Shown piece by piece: positions 31,991-32,445 of a DNA stretch of 32,445 nucleotides. The first letter of the stretch is position 1. Every line of letters begins with the position of its first letter. A program made the translations under genes and the position numbers. The notes beneath the pieces were generated by a model. It made no database searches and had not been told where the DNA came from. It worked only from the letters and a program-made list of their open reading frames with translations. Origin of the DNA: a virus; IMG/VR virus record IMGVR_UViG_3300032092_000142, positions 1-32,445 of that record; one strand, 5' to 3'.

Positions 31991-32416
31991 TCAAGTGGTT
32001 TGCTTGGTGAAAGGGTTTTTGACCATAGCGCGAAATTGGGTAGCCTGAGCCTTATCCGCAGCATCGTCCCACGCAGAATACCACGCAGCATTGGCAGCAG
32101 CATCCCACGCAGAGTACCACGCAGCAGCCCGCGCGGCATACCCCGCAGCATCCCACACAGCATCCCGCGCAGCAGCCCGCGCAGCAGCCAATTGTTTTTG
32201 GCTCGCTTGGCCATTTGCAAATCGCTCAGCCACGTCAAGCGCGACAAATGATTGTGGGTTAGTTATTAAGTCCCCCGTTTTTCCGCCATCGAAGGGCGTG
32301 TTTCGAGCACACCAGACCGCGAACAGCCTTAGCGTTCGGTCGTCTGGTCTTCCGGTTTTGTAAGTTATCCACAAAAGCCAATTGGCTGTTGGGCAATTGT
32401 CCCAAACATCGCTCAT
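31991..32416 (-). CDS. Ala/Trp/Tyr/Arg-rich repeat protein
   Basis: This 141-residue protein starts with MSDVWDNCPTANWLLWITYK, then a folded part to about residue 60. Residues ~75-128 repeat AAARDAVWDAAGYAARAAAW-like units, ending in WYSAWDAAANAAWYSAWDDA. Similar proteins (N-terminal WLLW segment, then Ala-Trp/Tyr repeats) are familiar in bacterial and phage genomes, but no activity is known to me. It overlaps the end of a further upstream gene as ATGA, and its own stop lies at the promoter region. Confidence 0.75.
   Translation of the reverse strand: MSDVWDNCPTANWLLWITYKTGRPDDRTLRLFAVWCARNTPFDGGKTGDLITNPQSFVALDVAERFANGQASQKQLAAARAAARDAVWDAAGYAARAAAWYSAWDAAANAAWYSAWDDAADKAQATQFRAMVKNPFTKQTT
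32365..32373 (+). promoter_or_regulatory. DnaA-box-like 9-mer
   Basis: TTATCCACA is an exact match to the E. coli DnaA box. It sits inside the Ala-rich protein gene, and one such match is not far from chance in 32 kb, so it is weak evidence for an origin. Confidence 0.25.
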
Positions 32417-32445
32417 GGCTCGATATTTGAGGGCGAATTGGAGTC
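32413..32445 (-). CDS. Possible end of an upstream minus-strand gene (partial)
   Basis: A frame open from the right edge ends NSPSNIEP and a TGA that overlaps the next start as ATGA. The same coupling is used throughout this operon, so a real gene probably continues beyond the window. Confidence 0.45.
   Translation of the reverse strand, partial: DSNSPSNIEP

Noticed and set aside
31978-31998. TTGACA as the -35 box of the promoter at 31971
   Set aside because: The spacer is only 12 bp, so it cannot pair with this -10 in the usual sigma-70 geometry.
31972-32247. Minus-strand 91-residue Leu/Arg/Gly-rich frame
   Set aside because: Shadow of the Ala-rich repeat gene in another frame; its repeats mirror the GCA/GCG-rich DNA.
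32365-32373. Replication origin from a DnaA box
   Set aside because: A single 9-mer match inside a coding region; about 0.25 such matches expected by chance in this length, and no cluster was seen.

Overview
This window looks like about 32 kb of a tailed double-stranded DNA phage genome with a short (podovirus-type) tail, cut at both ends. The evidence is a terminase-portal-scaffold-capsid order, a P22/T7-style adaptor and nozzle, three very large internal (ejection-type) proteins, and no tail tube, sheath or classical tape measure. The major capsid protein resembles the SU10-like family. Base composition is near 50% GC, the standard genetic code is used, and there is no integrase or lysogeny repressor in view. 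Most genes lack a clear Shine-Dalgarno sequence and instead have A/T-rich upstream bases, which hints at a host that does not depend on strong ribosome binding sites. I cannot name the host.

The plus strand, positions 3-24802, is one long virion and lysis operon: terminase large subunit (5' end missing), two small packaging-neighbourhood genes, portal, a small gene, an antisense tRNA-Thr, scaffold, major capsid protein, a probable decoration protein, a terminator, the head-tail adaptor, two paralogous small beta proteins and a first tail fibre. These are followed by a small gene, a beta-helix protein, a holin-like pair, four small very basic proteins, the nozzle-like tail protein, a second fibre, and finally a trio of giant internal or ejection proteins. 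Most neighbours abut or overlap by 1-14 nt.

The minus strand, positions 32445-24804, is the early or replication operon read right to left. It holds an Ala/Trp-rich repeat protein, a ~460 bp non-coding leader with a strong promoter and terminator, an HTH protein, DnaB-like helicase, a tiny protein with a sliding-clamp-binding motif, a single-strand-binding-like protein, a RecB/Cas4-type nuclease, two HNH proteins, a SWIM zinc-finger protein, a metallophosphoesterase, and several small unknowns. These genes are linked by ATGA overlaps. No DNA polymerase is visible, so part of the replication module probably lies beyond the right edge. The two operons converge with a single base between their last stop codons.

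The most striking feature is the 1240-residue protein at 16049-19771. It carries 15 exact-length decapeptide repeats, 15 exact-length 22-residue repeats, a glycine-rich hydrophobic segment, and then a C-terminal Hint (hedgehog/intein-type) autoprocessing domain with an N-terminal Cys, a CDMH block and a terminal Asn-Ser. This suggests a phage ejection protein that matures by self-cleavage. Second in interest are a compact promoter-to-terminator unit that may encode a ~110-nt RNA, and the 58-residue protein with a QIDLF clamp-binding motif.
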